DNA from: GCA-2401735 sp051252095
GTDB lineage: Bacteria; Pseudomonadota; Gammaproteobacteria; Burkholderiales; Methylophilaceae
Direction: 5' to 3'
Length of the DNA: 64,000 nt
Assembly (NCBI GenBank): GCA_051252095.1
Contig: JBPOFK010000003.1
Location: 108,623 to 172,622 of the forward strand
The notes below the pieces were generated by a model. The model had not been told where the DNA came from. It saw nothing but the letters and a program-made list of their open reading frames with translations, and ran no database searches. Shown one piece after another: positions 25,573-35,116 of this stretch (its first letter is position 1; each line of letters opens with the position of its first letter). The translations under genes were made by a program, and so were the position numbers.

Positions 25573-28386
25573 TTAAAGCATCGGCTTAAGATACTTACCA
25601 GTATAACTGCCTTCGGTTGAGGCCACGGTTTCTGGTGTGCCTTGAGCGATAATCATACCGCCTCCATCGCCCCCCTCTGGGCCCATATCTATAATCCAGT
25701 CAGCGGTTTTGATGACATCTAAATTATGCTCAATGATAATAATAGTGTTGCCAGCATCACGTAAGCGATGAATCACATCAAGCAAAAGCTGAATATCAGC
25801 AAAGTGTAAGCCGGTTGTTGGTTCATCTAGTATGTAGAGCGTGCGGCCAGTATCACGTTTGCTTAGCTCGAGGGCTAGTTTTACCCGTTGTGCTTCACCA
25901 CCTGACAACGTCGTAGCACTTTGCCCTAAAGTAATATAACCCAGTCCGACATCAAGTAAAGTTTTGAGTTTTCTGGCGATAGCAGGTTGCGCACTAAAAA
26001 ATGCATGTGCTTGTTCTACTGTCAGTTCTAGAATTTCACGAATATTTTTACCTTTAAAATTAATCTCTAAGGTTTCACGGTTGTAACGCTGCCCTTTACA
26101 CACATCACAGGGTACATACACATCTGGCAAGAAATGCATTTCAACTCTAATCACACCATCACCCTGGCAGGCTTCACATCTTCCGCCTTTCACATTGAAG
26201 GAATATCGGCCTGGGCCATAGCCACGTGCTCTACTTTCGGGTACAGCTGCGAATAAATCTCGGATAGGCGTGAATAAGCCAGTATAGGTTGCTGGGTTTG
26301 AGCGTGGTGTACGGCCAATAGGGCTTTGATCGACATCAACTACTTTGTCGAAGAAAGCGAGTCCTTCAATATCTTGGTGAGGCGCAGGCTCAGCATTGCT
26401 TCGATACAAATGCTGCGCAACAGCGCGGTATAATGTGTCGTTAATGAGTGTCGATTTTCCACTACCAGAGACGCCGGTGACACAAGTCAGCAAGCCAACT
26501 GGTAGTGCTACTGAAACATCGCGTAAATTATTACCTGTTGCGTTGCTCAGTTTAAACCAACGTTCAGGGTCTGGCTTGGTACGTGTTTTTCTATAAATGA
26601 TTTCTTTCTTACCACTGAGGTATTGACCCGTGAGTGATGCAGTATTCGCCAACACTTCCTCTGGTGAGCCCTCCGCAACAATTTTGCCGCCATGCTCCCC
26701 TGCGCCAGGCCCAATATCAATCACATAATCAGCAGTCATAATCGCATCTTGGTCATGCTCAACCACGATGACGCTGTTGCCGATATCACGCAAACGTTTG
26801 AGTGTCTCTAGCAATCTATCATTGTCACGTTGATGCAGCCCAATGGAAGGCTCATCTAACACATACATTACACCTGTTAGGCCACTGCCAATTTGGCTTG
26901 CTAGACGAATACGTTGCGCTTCACCGCCAGACAATGTCTCTGCGGAACGAGATAGCGATAAATATTCTAAACCCACATTTGTTAAGAATTTTAAGCGGTT
27001 GCTGATTTCTTTTACGATTTTATCTGCGATAGCTAATTTTGCGCCTTCTAATGCTAAGGTTTCAAAAAAGGTATGCGCTTGCATGAGTGGTAGTTCACAA
27101 ATTTGGTGAATGTTTTTATCACCGACTTTGACATGTCTTGCTTCACGGCGCAGTCTAGTGCCACCACACTCGGGGCAGCTAGAGCTGTTGATATATTTAG
27201 AAAGTTCGTCTCTAACAGCGGATGAGTCACTTTCACGATAACGACGCTGCAAGTTATTGAGGATGCCTTCAAAGGTATGCGTCTTGGTGAAAAATGTACC
27301 CCGTTCATTAATATATTTAAACGCAATATGCTCTTTTCCAGATCCATTGAGCAGGACATTCTGTGCTTCAGGAGATAGGTCTTCAAAAGCCGTTTCTAGG
27401 TCAAAGCCGAAGTGGGCAGCCAAGCTTGATAGCATCTGAAAATAAAATTGATTACGCTTATCCCAGCCTTTAATGGCACCACTTGCGAGAGATAATGAAG
27501 GGAATGCTACGACGCGTTTAGGGTCAAAAAAGTTGACATTGCCTAAACCGTCGCAGGTTGGGCAAGCTCCCATTGGGTTATTAAAGCTGAATAAACGCGG
27601 CTCCAGCTCGGCTAGTGAGTAGTCACATACTGGACACGAGAACTTGGCAGAAAAGAGATGCTCTTCATTCGTGTCCATTTCTAACGCAATGGCTTTACCG
27701 TCTGCAAGCCTTAATGCAGTTTCAAAGCTTTCTGCGATACGTTGTTTCATGTCATCGCGAATTTTTAGACGGTCTATCACAACATCTACATTATGTTTGG
27801 TTGTTTTGGTGAGCTTTGGCAGTTCATCCACTTCATAAATTTTGCCGTCTACTCTTAATCGGACAAAGCCTTGTGCTTTAAGATCATCAAATAAATCTAA
27901 TTGCTCACCTTTGCGATTAGAAACGACAGGTGCCAAAATCATCACTTTTGTTTCATCTGGCAGCTTGAGAATAGCATCAACCATTTGGCTAACGGTTTGT
28001 GCTTGTAGCTTAATATGGTGATCTGGGCACTCAGGATCACCCGCGCGCGCATAGAGTAAACGCAAGTAATCATGGATTTCTGTAACTGTGCCGACTGTAG
28101 AGCGTGGATTATGTGAGGTAGACTTCTGCTCAATTGAAATAGCAGGCGAAAGCCCTTCAATTAAATCAACATCGGGTTTGTCCATACGTGCCAGAAACTG
28201 TCTTGCGTAGGCCGATAAACTTTCTACATAGCGTCTTTGGCCTTCTGCATAAAGCGTGTCGAACGCAAGTGATGACTTTCCAGAGCCGGATAAACCAGTA
28301 ATGACGACGAGTTGATTGCGCGGTATGTCTAGAGAAATGTCTTTTAAGTTGTGGGTGCGAGCACCGCGTATTTTAATAAATTCCAT
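25573..28386 (-). CDS. uvrA: Excinuclease ABC subunit A
   Basis: UvrA is the damage-sensing ATPase of nucleotide excision repair. From the ATG at 28386 it has 937 residues, matching the family; an open frame to 28461 overlaps the divergent MFS gene and is not conserved-looking. Two ABC modules are present, each with Walker A (GLSGSGKSS and GVSGSGKST) and signature LSGGEAQR. Zinc-binding cysteine pairs are CPVCDYS, CPTCDG, CEACQGDG and CDVCKGQRYNRETL. No SOS box was seen in the 69-base gap upstream. Neighbours MFS and ssb are divergent, the standard uvrA-ssb region. Confidence 0.97.
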   Translation of the reverse strand: MEFIKIRGARTHNLKDISLDIPRNQLVVITGLSGSGKSSLAFDTLYAEGQRRYVESLSAYARQFLARMDKPDVDLIEGLSPAISIEQKSTSHNPRSTVGTVTEIHDYLRLLYARAGDPECPDHHIKLQAQTVSQMVDAILKLPDETKVMILAPVVSNRKGEQLDLFDDLKAQGFVRLRVDGKIYEVDELPKLTKTTKHNVDVVIDRLKIRDDMKQRIAESFETALRLADGKAIALEMDTNEEHLFSAKFSCPVCDYSLAELEPRLFSFNNPMGACPTCDGLGNVNFFDPKRVVAFPSLSLASGAIKGWDKRNQFYFQMLSSLAAHFGFDLETAFEDLSPEAQNVLLNGSGKEHIAFKYINERGTFFTKTHTFEGILNNLQRRYRESDSSAVRDELSKYINSSSCPECGGTRLRREARHVKVGDKNIHQICELPLMQAHTFFETLALEGAKLAIADKIVKEISNRLKFLTNVGLEYLSLSRSAETLSGGEAQRIRLASQIGSGLTGVMYVLDEPSIGLHQRDNDRLLETLKRLRDIGNSVIVVEHDQDAIMTADYVIDIGPGAGEHGGKIVAEGSPEEVLANTASLTGQYLSGKKEIIYRKTRTKPDPERWFKLSNATGNNLRDVSVALPVGLLTCVTGVSGSGKSTLINDTLYRAVAQHLYRSNAEPAPHQDIEGLAFFDKVVDVDQSPIGRTPRSNPATYTGLFTPIRDLFAAVPESRARGYGPGRYSFNVKGGRCEACQGDGVIRVEMHFLPDVYVPCDVCKGQRYNRETLEINFKGKNIREILELTVEQAHAFFSAQPAIARKLKTLLDVGLGYITLGQSATTLSGGEAQRVKLALELSKRDTGRTLYILDEPTTGLHFADIQLLLDVIHRLRDAGNTIIIIEHNLDVIKTADWIIDMGPEGGDGGGMIIAQGTPETVASTEGSYTGKYLKPML

Positions 28387-28455
28387 CATTGCTTTAACTA
28401 AAAATTGGGGCAACCTGATAATATACGCAATTATTTTGAATTCAGCTAAGGTTTC

Positions 28456-29850
28456 ATGCAAATTTCTGAAAAGATGTCGTCAAAAGAACGTCGTGCCACA
28501 ATTAGTTTAGCTTCGATTTATGGTTTACGCATGCTCGGAATGTTCCTTATTCTGCCAATATTTGCCATTTATGCGCAAACGTTAAAGGGTGGAGAGAGTC
28601 ATACAATGGTAGGGCTGGCACTCGGCGCTTATGGCTTAACGCAGGTCTTGTTGCAATTGCCTTTTGGTATCGCCAGTGATAAATACGGCCGAAAAAAAGT
28701 CATCTATGTTGGTATGTTGATCTTTGTCATTGGTAGTGTAGTTGCAGCAATCGGGACGGATATTATTACGGTTATTATCGGGCGTGCGATACAAGGTGCA
28801 GGCGCAGTTTCAGCTGTTGTGATGGCGCTGGTGGCTGATTCGACAAGAGAAGAACATCGCACCAAAGCCATGGCCACCATTGGTGGAACAATTGGAGTGA
28901 CATTTGCGGCATCCCTCGTATTAGGTCCATTATTGAATCAAGCTATCGGTGTTGCTGGAATTTTTTGGATGACCGCTATTCTGTCAATTTTTGCAATCGG
29001 TGTCGTTAAGTTTTTAGTCCCAGACCCATCGAATAGTCATTTTCATTCTGATACTGAGGCGGCGCCAGACAAAATCAAAGATGTGCTACGCAATACACAA
29101 TTGCTACGGTTGAATTTTGGTGTATTCAGTCTCCACGCGGCACAAATGGCCATGTTTGTCGTCGTTCCATTTGCTTTAAAAGAAACCAGTGGACTCAATG
29201 AAAACCAGCACTGGATTGTTTACCTACCTGTATTAACTGTTTCGTTTTTACTGATGTTGCCTGCAATTATTTATGGCGAAAAAAAGGCGAAGTTGAAGCC
29301 AGTTTTTGTTGGAGCAGTCCTGACTATGTTGTTGGCACAACTTTTATTTGCTATGAATATTCATCATTTTTGGGGTGTTGTAACCGCATTGTTTTTTTAT
29401 TTTCTGGCATTTAATTTATTAGAAGCAACATTACCATCACTCATTTCAAAAATGGCACCAGCAGCATCAAAAGGGACAGCAATCGGTGTGCACAATACAG
29501 CACAATCCTTAGGTATCTTTATTGGTGCGCTTGCAGGTGGTTTTCTATCTGGTCAATACGGTTTTTCGAGTGTGTTTATTTTTTGTGCTGTGTTAATTGT
29601 CATTTGGCTAATCGCAGCATTCGGCATGAAAACACCCCCAACAGTTAAAACAAAGATGTATCATGTTGATGTGCTAGACAATAAAAAAGCGACATTCCTT
29701 AAAAATGCCGTGGAAAAAATGGTTGGCGTGGAAGAAGCAGCATTGCTTCCGCAAGAGCAAACATTGATTGTTAAAATAAATAACCAGCAAAGTGTTGAAG
29801 AGCAAGCAGCAATAGAGCAAAATATATTGAAGTTGATAGGGAGTAAATAA
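28456..29850 (+). CDS. MFS drug/proton antiporter of the YajR type
   Basis: A 464-residue major facilitator transporter with about 12 membrane helices. The motif-A sequence in the first cytoplasmic loop, GIASDKYGRKKVI, is clear. After the last helix a soluble ~70-residue ferredoxin-like segment (TKMYHVDVLDNKKATFLKNA onward) matches the C-terminal YAM domain of YajR. The substrate is unknown; homologues are called multidrug or sugar efflux pumps. AAGG lies five bases upstream of the ATG. It overlaps ssb by one base (TAATG), a conserved betaproteobacterial pair. Confidence 0.88.
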   Translation: MQISEKMSSKERRATISLASIYGLRMLGMFLILPIFAIYAQTLKGGESHTMVGLALGAYGLTQVLLQLPFGIASDKYGRKKVIYVGMLIFVIGSVVAAIGTDIITVIIGRAIQGAGAVSAVVMALVADSTREEHRTKAMATIGGTIGVTFAASLVLGPLLNQAIGVAGIFWMTAILSIFAIGVVKFLVPDPSNSHFHSDTEAAPDKIKDVLRNTQLLRLNFGVFSLHAAQMAMFVVVPFALKETSGLNENQHWIVYLPVLTVSFLLMLPAIIYGEKKAKLKPVFVGAVLTMLLAQLLFAMNIHHFWGVVTALFFYFLAFNLLEATLPSLISKMAPAASKGTAIGVHNTAQSLGIFIGALAGGFLSGQYGFSSVFIFCAVLIVIWLIAAFGMKTPPTVKTKMYHVDVLDNKKATFLKNAVEKMVGVEEAALLPQEQTLIVKINNQQSVEEQAAIEQNILKLIGSK

Positions 29851-30338
29851 TGGCATCAGTCAATAAAGTGATATTAGTAGGTAATCTCGGGCGAGATCCA
29901 GAAGTGCGTTATATGCCGAATGGTGAAGCCGTCTGTAATTTTAGTATCGCCACCACAGAAAATTGGAAAGATAAAAGTGGGGTAAAGCAAGAGAAAACTG
30001 AGTGGCACAATATTGTGATGTATCGACGCTTGGCTGAGATTGCGGGCGAATACCTGAAAAAGGGTCGCTCTGTATACGTAGAAGGCCGATTGCAAACGCG
30101 CAAATGGGAAAAGGATGGTGTTACGCGCTATTCAACCGAGATTATTGCTGATCAAATGCAAATGCTGGGGACTAAAGGCGATAGTGGCGGCACGAGTTAT
30201 GATGGTGGTCAAGAGAGTGCGCCAGATGATTTTAACCAGGCACCAGCGAGGTCTAACGCCCCAGCGGCTAAAGAGCAAGCGCCTGCAACAAGTGGTGGTT
30301 CTTCGTTTGATAACTTTGATGACGACATTCCGTTTTAG
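29850..30338 (+). CDS. ssb: Single-stranded DNA-binding protein
   Basis: SSB coats single-stranded DNA in replication, repair and recombination. It has 162 residues: an OB fold (ASVNKVILVGNLGRDPEVRY, then EWHNIVMYRRLAEIAGEYLK and YVEGRLQTRKWE), a Gly/Ser/Gln/Ala-rich linker, and the acidic tip DDDIPF that recruits partner proteins. It is coupled to the MFS gene; a terminator follows. Confidence 0.98.
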   Translation: MASVNKVILVGNLGRDPEVRYMPNGEAVCNFSIATTENWKDKSGVKQEKTEWHNIVMYRRLAEIAGEYLKKGRSVYVEGRLQTRKWEKDGVTRYSTEIIADQMQMLGTKGDSGGTSYDGGQESAPDDFNQAPARSNAPAAKEQAPATSGGSSFDNFDDDIPF

Positions 30339-30354
30339 CAAATACGTCTTTCAT

Positions 30355-30382
30355 AAAAGGCCTTGTTCACGAGGCCTTTTTT
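30355..30382 (+). terminator. ssb terminator
   Basis: A 9-bp stem AAAAGGCCT (30355-30363) with AGGCCTTTT (30372-30380), an 8-base loop and a six-T run, 16 bases after the ssb stop. Confidence 0.88.
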
Positions 30383-30420
30383 ATTAACTGAATATTTATT
30401 GTTCTAAATAGTTGAATAGA

Positions 30421-30449
30421 TTAACCAATTGCGTGACATCAGTTATAAT
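30421..30449 (+). promoter_or_regulatory. Candidate sigma-70 promoter for the fmdB-like/DUF502/aspS operon
   Basis: TATAAT at 30444-30449 with TTAACC 17 bases upstream (30421-30426). The -10 is perfect, the -35 weak. It lies 43 bases before the zinc-ribbon gene. Confidence 0.45.
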
Positions 30450-30492
30450 CTCGCTTTTAATTTTTATTAATTAATACAAGCATTAAACAATC

Positions 30493-30765
30493 ATGCCAAT
30501 ATACGATTTTAAATGCACAGCGTGCGGTCATCAGGATGAAGTGATGCGTAAAGCCAGTGCAGAAAACACTACAGAATGCCCTGTTTGTCACAAAGAAGCA
30601 TTTTCTAAAATGCTTTCTGCACCCAGTTTCCAATTAAGTGGAACAGGTTGGTATGCAACTGACTTTAAAGACAAACCTAAAACACAAGCAAACGTAACAG
30701 CAGATAAAAAGACTGAGGAGCCTGCGCCGGCAGCAAGTTGTGCGCCCGGTTGTGGCTGTCATTAG
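30493..30765 (+). CDS. FmdB-type zinc-ribbon protein
   Basis: A 90-residue protein with the FmdB/regulatory zinc-ribbon domain: MPIYDFKCTACGHQDEVM and CPVCHKEAFSKMLSAP supply the two CxxC pairs. The C-terminus is Cys-rich (SCAPGCGCH) and may bind metal as well. The family is linked by name to formamidase regulation in Methylophilus, but its real function is not established. It heads the fmdB-DUF502-aspS order typical of betaproteobacteria. Confidence 0.88.
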   Translation: MPIYDFKCTACGHQDEVMRKASAENTTECPVCHKEAFSKMLSAPSFQLSGTGWYATDFKDKPKTQANVTADKKTEEPAPAASCAPGCGCH

Positions 30766-30771
30766 GGCGCT

Positions 30772-31407
30772 ATGAAAAACTATTTTATTACAGGCTTGCT
30801 CGTGCTTGTGCCATTAGTCGTGACTTTTTGGTTGCTGAGCACATTGATTCAAACGATGGATCAGAGCCTGTTACTATTGCCTGAGAGCTGGCGACCAGAA
30901 AAAATGCTGGGCTATAGTGTTGTCGGGCTTGGGGCCGTCATGACTATTGCCATTATTTTTATTACGGGTGTTATTGCTACCAATATTTTTGGGCAGCAGC
31001 TGATTTTACTATGGGAAAACTTACTCTCGCGCGTGCCAGTAGTGAAGTCCATCTACTCAAGTGTTAAGCAAGTTTCGGATACCATTTTTTCTGATTCTGG
31101 CAATGCATTTCGTAAAGCATTGCTGGTTGAGTTTCCACGTAAAGGATCGTGGACCATTGCTTTTTTAACAGGAGAGCCTGGCGGAGATGTAAGCAATCAC
31201 TTACTTGGTGATTATGTGAGTGTCTATGTGCCTACGACACCGAACCCAACTGGTGGTTATTTTCTCATGATGGAAAAAAAAGATGTTATTGAGCTTGATA
31301 TGAGTGTCGACCAAGCACTGAAATATATTATTAGTATGGGCACGGTTGCGCCAGAATTGAAATCTGCAAGAGCAGCAACATTAGCAAAACAAAATAAAAC
31401 GAAGTGA
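30772..31407 (+). CDS. DUF502 membrane protein
   Basis: A 211-residue integral membrane protein with two N-terminal helices (about 4-24 and 49-72) and a soluble C-terminal domain. SRVPVVKSIYSSVKQVSDTI and YVPTTPNPTGGYFLMMEK are the conserved DUF502 segments. The role is unknown. It lies 6 bases after the zinc-ribbon gene and 31 before aspS. Confidence 0.88.
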   Translation: MKNYFITGLLVLVPLVVTFWLLSTLIQTMDQSLLLLPESWRPEKMLGYSVVGLGAVMTIAIIFITGVIATNIFGQQLILLWENLLSRVPVVKSIYSSVKQVSDTIFSDSGNAFRKALLVEFPRKGSWTIAFLTGEPGGDVSNHLLGDYVSVYVPTTPNPTGGYFLMMEKKDVIELDMSVDQALKYIISMGTVAPELKSARAATLAKQNKTK

Positions 31408-31438
31408 ATTATTAACGAAAACGATAGATAAGAATATT

Positions 31439-33226
31439 ATGATGCGTACACATTACTGCGGCCACGTAAACCGCGAACTGATTGGACAAACTGTTACCCT
31501 GTGTGGTTGGGCACATCGCCGCCGTGATCACGGAGGCGTTATATTTATTGACTTGCGCGACCGTGAAGGAATGGCGCAAATCGTGATTGATCCAGATACA
31601 AAAGAGGCATTTGCGATTGCAGAATCAGTGCGTAATGAGTTTGTGTTGAAAGTAACTTGTAAAGTACGTGCGCGTCCTGAAGGCACAGTAAACCCGAACA
31701 TCCCAACAGGGGAAGTGGAAATGCTGGCAAGTGAGATTGAAATTCTAAATTCATCACTAACGCCACCATTTATGCTGGATGATGATAATTTGAGTGAATT
31801 GGTTCGCTTGGAACATCGTTATATTGATTTGCGCCGCCCAGCGATGCAAGAAAACATGAAGTTACGTTATCGTGTATCCAAAGTAATCCGTGATTATTTA
31901 GATGATCATGGATTTATTGAGATCGAAACGCCGATGCTGAATCGCAGTACACCAGAAGGTGCGCGCGATTATTTAGTCCCCTCTCGTATTCATCATGGTG
32001 AGTTCTTTGCATTACCACAGTCGCCACAGCTCTTTAAACAGTTGTTGATGGTGTCAGGATTTGATCGCTATTTTCAAATTACTAAGTGCTTCCGCGATGA
32101 AGATTTACGTGCAGATCGTCAGCCAGAATTTACGCAGATTGACTTAGAGACTTCCTTCTTAGAAGAAAACGACATTATGGACCTCGTCGAAGAGATGATT
32201 CGTCAGATGTTGAAAAAAGTCCAAAATGTAGATTTGCCAGCACAGTTTCCACGCATGCCTTATGCTGAAGCAATGAGCCGATATGGCTCAGACAAACCGG
32301 ATATGCGTGTAACGCTAGAAATCACTGAGCTTTCAGATGTGATGAAAGATGTAGATTTTAAAGTGTTTTCAGGACCTGCGAATAGCGATAATGGCCGTGT
32401 CGCCGCAATTCGCGTACCGAAGGGGTCAGAAATTAGCCGTAAAGAGATTGATGCCTACACTGAGTTTGTGAAAATCTATGGGGCTAAAGGATTAGCGTAT
32501 ATTAAAGTCAATGATGCAAGTAAATTGAATGAAGAAGGTTTGCAAAGTCCTATCGTGAAAAATATTCACGAGACAGCGCTTAAGGCAATCATTGAGCGCA
32601 CAGGTGCGCAAAGTGGAGACATTATTTTCTTTGGTGCCGACACCACAAAAATCGTTAATGAAGCCCTTGGCGCGTTGCGTGAGAAGGTAGGTCATGATAA
32701 AGGGCATACCGACGGTCGCGCATGGGCACCATTATGGGTGGTCGACTTTCCAATGTTTGAACGTGATGATGAGAGTAGCCGATGGAATGCACTACATCAC
32801 CCATTTACAAGCCCCAAAGATGGACATGAAGCGTTATTGGAAACAGACCCGGGAGCCTGTCTATCAAAAGCCTACGATATGGTTTTAAATGGTTGGGAAG
32901 TGGGCGGTGGTTCAGTCCGTATACATAAACAAGATGTGCAAGCCAAAGTATTTAAAGCGCTGAATATCTCTGATGAAGAAGCCCAAGAAAAATTTGGCTT
33001 CTTACTTGAAGCATTGCAGTATGGCGCACCACCACATGGTGGCCTTGCATTCGGTTTGGATCGATTAGTTACTTTAATGGCGGGTGCAGAGTCGATTCGT
33101 GATGTGATTGCTTTCCCAAAAACGCAGAAAGCACAATGTTTAATGACACATGCACCAAGTGCGGTGGATGAGAAGCAATTGAGGGAGTTACATATCCGCG
33201 TCCGTCAACAAAACGCAGCGGGTTAA
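31439..33226 (+). CDS. aspS: Aspartyl-tRNA synthetase
   Basis: AspRS charges tRNA-Asp; enzymes in bacteria with GatCAB may also charge tRNA-Asn, which cannot be decided here. It has 595 residues, the bacterial type with the GAD insertion. Seen: the OB-fold anticodon domain (CGWAHRRRDHGGVIFIDLRD), class II motif 2 (ITKCFRDEDLRADRQPEFTQ) and motif 3 (GGLAFGLDRLVTLMAG). Two adjacent ATGs (31439, 31442) could start it. Confidence 0.97.
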   Translation: MMRTHYCGHVNRELIGQTVTLCGWAHRRRDHGGVIFIDLRDREGMAQIVIDPDTKEAFAIAESVRNEFVLKVTCKVRARPEGTVNPNIPTGEVEMLASEIEILNSSLTPPFMLDDDNLSELVRLEHRYIDLRRPAMQENMKLRYRVSKVIRDYLDDHGFIEIETPMLNRSTPEGARDYLVPSRIHHGEFFALPQSPQLFKQLLMVSGFDRYFQITKCFRDEDLRADRQPEFTQIDLETSFLEENDIMDLVEEMIRQMLKKVQNVDLPAQFPRMPYAEAMSRYGSDKPDMRVTLEITELSDVMKDVDFKVFSGPANSDNGRVAAIRVPKGSEISRKEIDAYTEFVKIYGAKGLAYIKVNDASKLNEEGLQSPIVKNIHETALKAIIERTGAQSGDIIFFGADTTKIVNEALGALREKVGHDKGHTDGRAWAPLWVVDFPMFERDDESSRWNALHHPFTSPKDGHEALLETDPGACLSKAYDMVLNGWEVGGGSVRIHKQDVQAKVFKALNISDEEAQEKFGFLLEALQYGAPPHGGLAFGLDRLVTLMAGAESIRDVIAFPKTQKAQCLMTHAPSAVDEKQLRELHIRVRQQNAAG

Positions 33227-33327
33227 AATGCAATCACTTCACGATAACGTCGTTACATCCGCTTGCCGTACTAATCGTACTGTCTGCGCCGATGTGCCTA
33301 GTTCTCGTATCGTGAATTGCATTTTTT
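33225..33327 (+). repeat. Structured ~100-nt hairpin element after aspS
   Basis: The outer arms pair as AAAATGCAAT (33225-33234) with ATTGCATTTT (33316-33325), then TCACGATA (33239-33246) with TATCGTGA (33308-33315), leaving a 4-base bulge. The inner part has ACATC (33255-33259) facing GATGT (33291-33295) and a smaller GTAC-TAATC-GTAC tip. A T-run at 33322-33327 ends it, so it may serve as the aspS terminator. The form suggests a dispersed palindromic (REP-like) element; no second copy was seen in this window. Confidence 0.7.
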
Positions 33328-33337
33328 AGAAATGTAA

Positions 33338-33919
33338 ATGATAAATAAGTGTTTACTTGTTGACTTTGAAAACGTACAAGAAGTAAACCTAGATTTATTA
33401 GACTCTTCATTTCGAGTAATCATATTTGTTGGTGCTAGCCAAAAAAGCGCTCCTATTGAGTTAGTTAAAAAAGCACAAACATTTGGCTCACGGTTGGAAT
33501 GGCAAACAATTGAAGGTAATGGTAAAAATGCACTAGATTTTCATATTGCTATGCAACTTGGAAGGCTTTTAGAAAAGTCGCAAAATTTAGAATGTATAGT
33601 CCTCTCTAAGGACAAAGGGTTTGATCCTGTTATACGATACTTAAATCAAGCAGGCCTGGAATGTAAGCGTCTAAATAGTATGATTGAACTTAGCTCAACC
33701 CCTGTTTCGACTGATAATCCTAATTACCAACGTGTACTTGAAGTGTTAAAAAAATCTGAAAAGAAACATCGGCCGCGTAGACGTAAAACATTAACTCAAC
33801 ATATATCTGCCATGTTTCAGAAAAAGATAAAAGAATCAGAAATAAATGAGATCATAGATATTTTATTTGCTCGCAAACATATCTCAGAAACTAATAATAT
33901 TATTAGTTATGAGTTTTAG
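33338..33919 (+). CDS. PIN/NYN-like nuclease domain protein
   Basis: A 193-residue protein with a PIN-like fold. The acidic active-site set is visible: LLVDFENVQ at the first strand (Asp, Glu, Asn), NALDFHIAMQLGRL in the middle, and VLSKDKGFDPVIRYL with two Asp. After a basic linker (KKHRPRRRK) comes a small helical domain of about 55 residues. RNase activity is inferred from the family. The gene sits between aspS with its structured element and apt, with no ribosome site of note, and looks like an accessory insertion. No antitoxin-like partner gene is adjacent. Confidence 0.72.
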   Translation: MINKCLLVDFENVQEVNLDLLDSSFRVIIFVGASQKSAPIELVKKAQTFGSRLEWQTIEGNGKNALDFHIAMQLGRLLEKSQNLECIVLSKDKGFDPVIRYLNQAGLECKRLNSMIELSSTPVSTDNPNYQRVLEVLKKSEKKHRPRRRKTLTQHISAMFQKKIKESEINEIIDILFARKHISETNNIISYEF

Positions 33920-33940
33920 GCTGATGGCTTTTGGCTAAGT

Positions 33941-34468
33941 ATGTCTTTTAAATCCCTTATCCGCACCATCCCAAACTACCCAAAACCCGATATCCAATTT
34001 CGAGATATCACGACATTGCTTGCAGATGCCAAAGGTTTTCAGCTAGTGATTGATGATTTCTACGCCCGCTACAAAGACCAAAAGATAGACAAAATAGTTG
34101 CTATCGAAGCACGTGGTTTTATTTTGGGTGCAGCATTGGCATATAAGCTTGGTATTGGATTCGTACCAGTGCGAAAGGCGGGTAAGTTGCCAGCAGAAAC
34201 CATGGGGCATGATTATGTGTTGGAGTACGGTTCTGACAGGGTGGAGATTCATGCAGATGCTATTACTACTGGTGAACATATTTTGCTGGTGGATGATTTG
34301 ATTGCCACAGGCGGCACTGCTGAAGCAGCGGCTGCTTTAATTCAAAAGCTGGGTGGTGACGTTGTGGAGTGTGCTTTTGTCATTGACTTGCCTGATTTAG
34401 GTGGAGTGCAGCGCTTAGAAAAATTAGGACTTCAGTGTTTTGCCTTGTGTGCGTTTGAAGGTGAATAA
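33941..34468 (+). CDS. apt: Adenine phosphoribosyltransferase
   Basis: Apt salvages adenine to AMP with PRPP. Its 175 residues are normal for the family. Seen: IRTIPNYPKPDIQFRDITTL at the N-terminus, VAIEARGFILGAALAY, RKAGKLPAET, and the PRPP loop ILLVDDLIATGGTAEAA. It starts 21 bases after the PIN gene. Confidence 0.96.
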   Translation: MSFKSLIRTIPNYPKPDIQFRDITTLLADAKGFQLVIDDFYARYKDQKIDKIVAIEARGFILGAALAYKLGIGFVPVRKAGKLPAETMGHDYVLEYGSDRVEIHADAITTGEHILLVDDLIATGGTAEAAAALIQKLGGDVVECAFVIDLPDLGGVQRLEKLGLQCFALCAFEGE

Positions 34469-34518
34469 GCCATACGCTACAATGGATGGATTAAATATTC
34501 ATTAAAAGAAAGCACGCT

Positions 34519-34950
34519 ATGCCACTCACCGAAATTAATCATGTCAATTTCCGAACTGACCGCGACACAATGCACCTATTGCGTGATTTTTATTGCGACG
34601 TGTTAGGCCTTACAGTAGGTAAGCGTGTGGCAAGTACAACCTATGGCTATTGGCTTTACATTGGTGATAATGATGTCGTACATTTAGCTGAATATAAAAC
34701 ACCAGAGCCACCACAATTGCATGTGCATGGGCCATTCGATCATGTGTCGTTTACCTGTACTGATATGGCGGCGATGGATGCTAATCTAAAAGCTTTTAAT
34801 ATTGCTTATACAACTAGAACTTTGGCAAATGGAATGAAGCAGATTAATTTAAAAGATCCTGCTGGAAATGGCGTAGAACTCAATTTTGAAGAGTATGCTG
34901 ATCCTAATTATGAAATGCGCCCCTCTGGCGACCCGAGCAAAATGGCATAA
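34519..34950 (+). CDS. VOC superfamily (glyoxalase/dioxygenase-like) protein
   Basis: A 143-residue vicinal-oxygen-chelate protein. Two beta-alpha-beta-beta-beta units are seen. Likely metal ligands include the His in INHVNF, the His in DVVHLAEY and the His in FDHVSFTCTD, with Glu in GVELNFE. The substrate is unknown; fosfomycin-resistance or lyase activity should not be assumed. It follows apt after 50 bases and could share a transcript. Confidence 0.8.
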   Translation: MPLTEINHVNFRTDRDTMHLLRDFYCDVLGLTVGKRVASTTYGYWLYIGDNDVVHLAEYKTPEPPQLHVHGPFDHVSFTCTDMAAMDANLKAFNIAYTTRTLANGMKQINLKDPAGNGVELNFEEYADPNYEMRPSGDPSKMA

Positions 34951-35116
34951 TGCTTTGTAAGTGGCGAATGGTTTTTACGACTAATAGCATAATGTGATGC
35001 TGGTCACAGATTTTTCTGCAAATAAAACTAAAATATGGTTTAGTAGTCCAAAATTAAGGTAAATCGTTATTACCATAAGTATAGATAAAAGACGATTTTG
35101 AGTAGAGGGGTGAGTG

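Noticed and set aside
33338..33919. Toxin of a toxin-antitoxin pair
   Set aside because: No small partner gene lies upstream or downstream; the protein is longer than VapC-type toxins and has an extra C-terminal domain.
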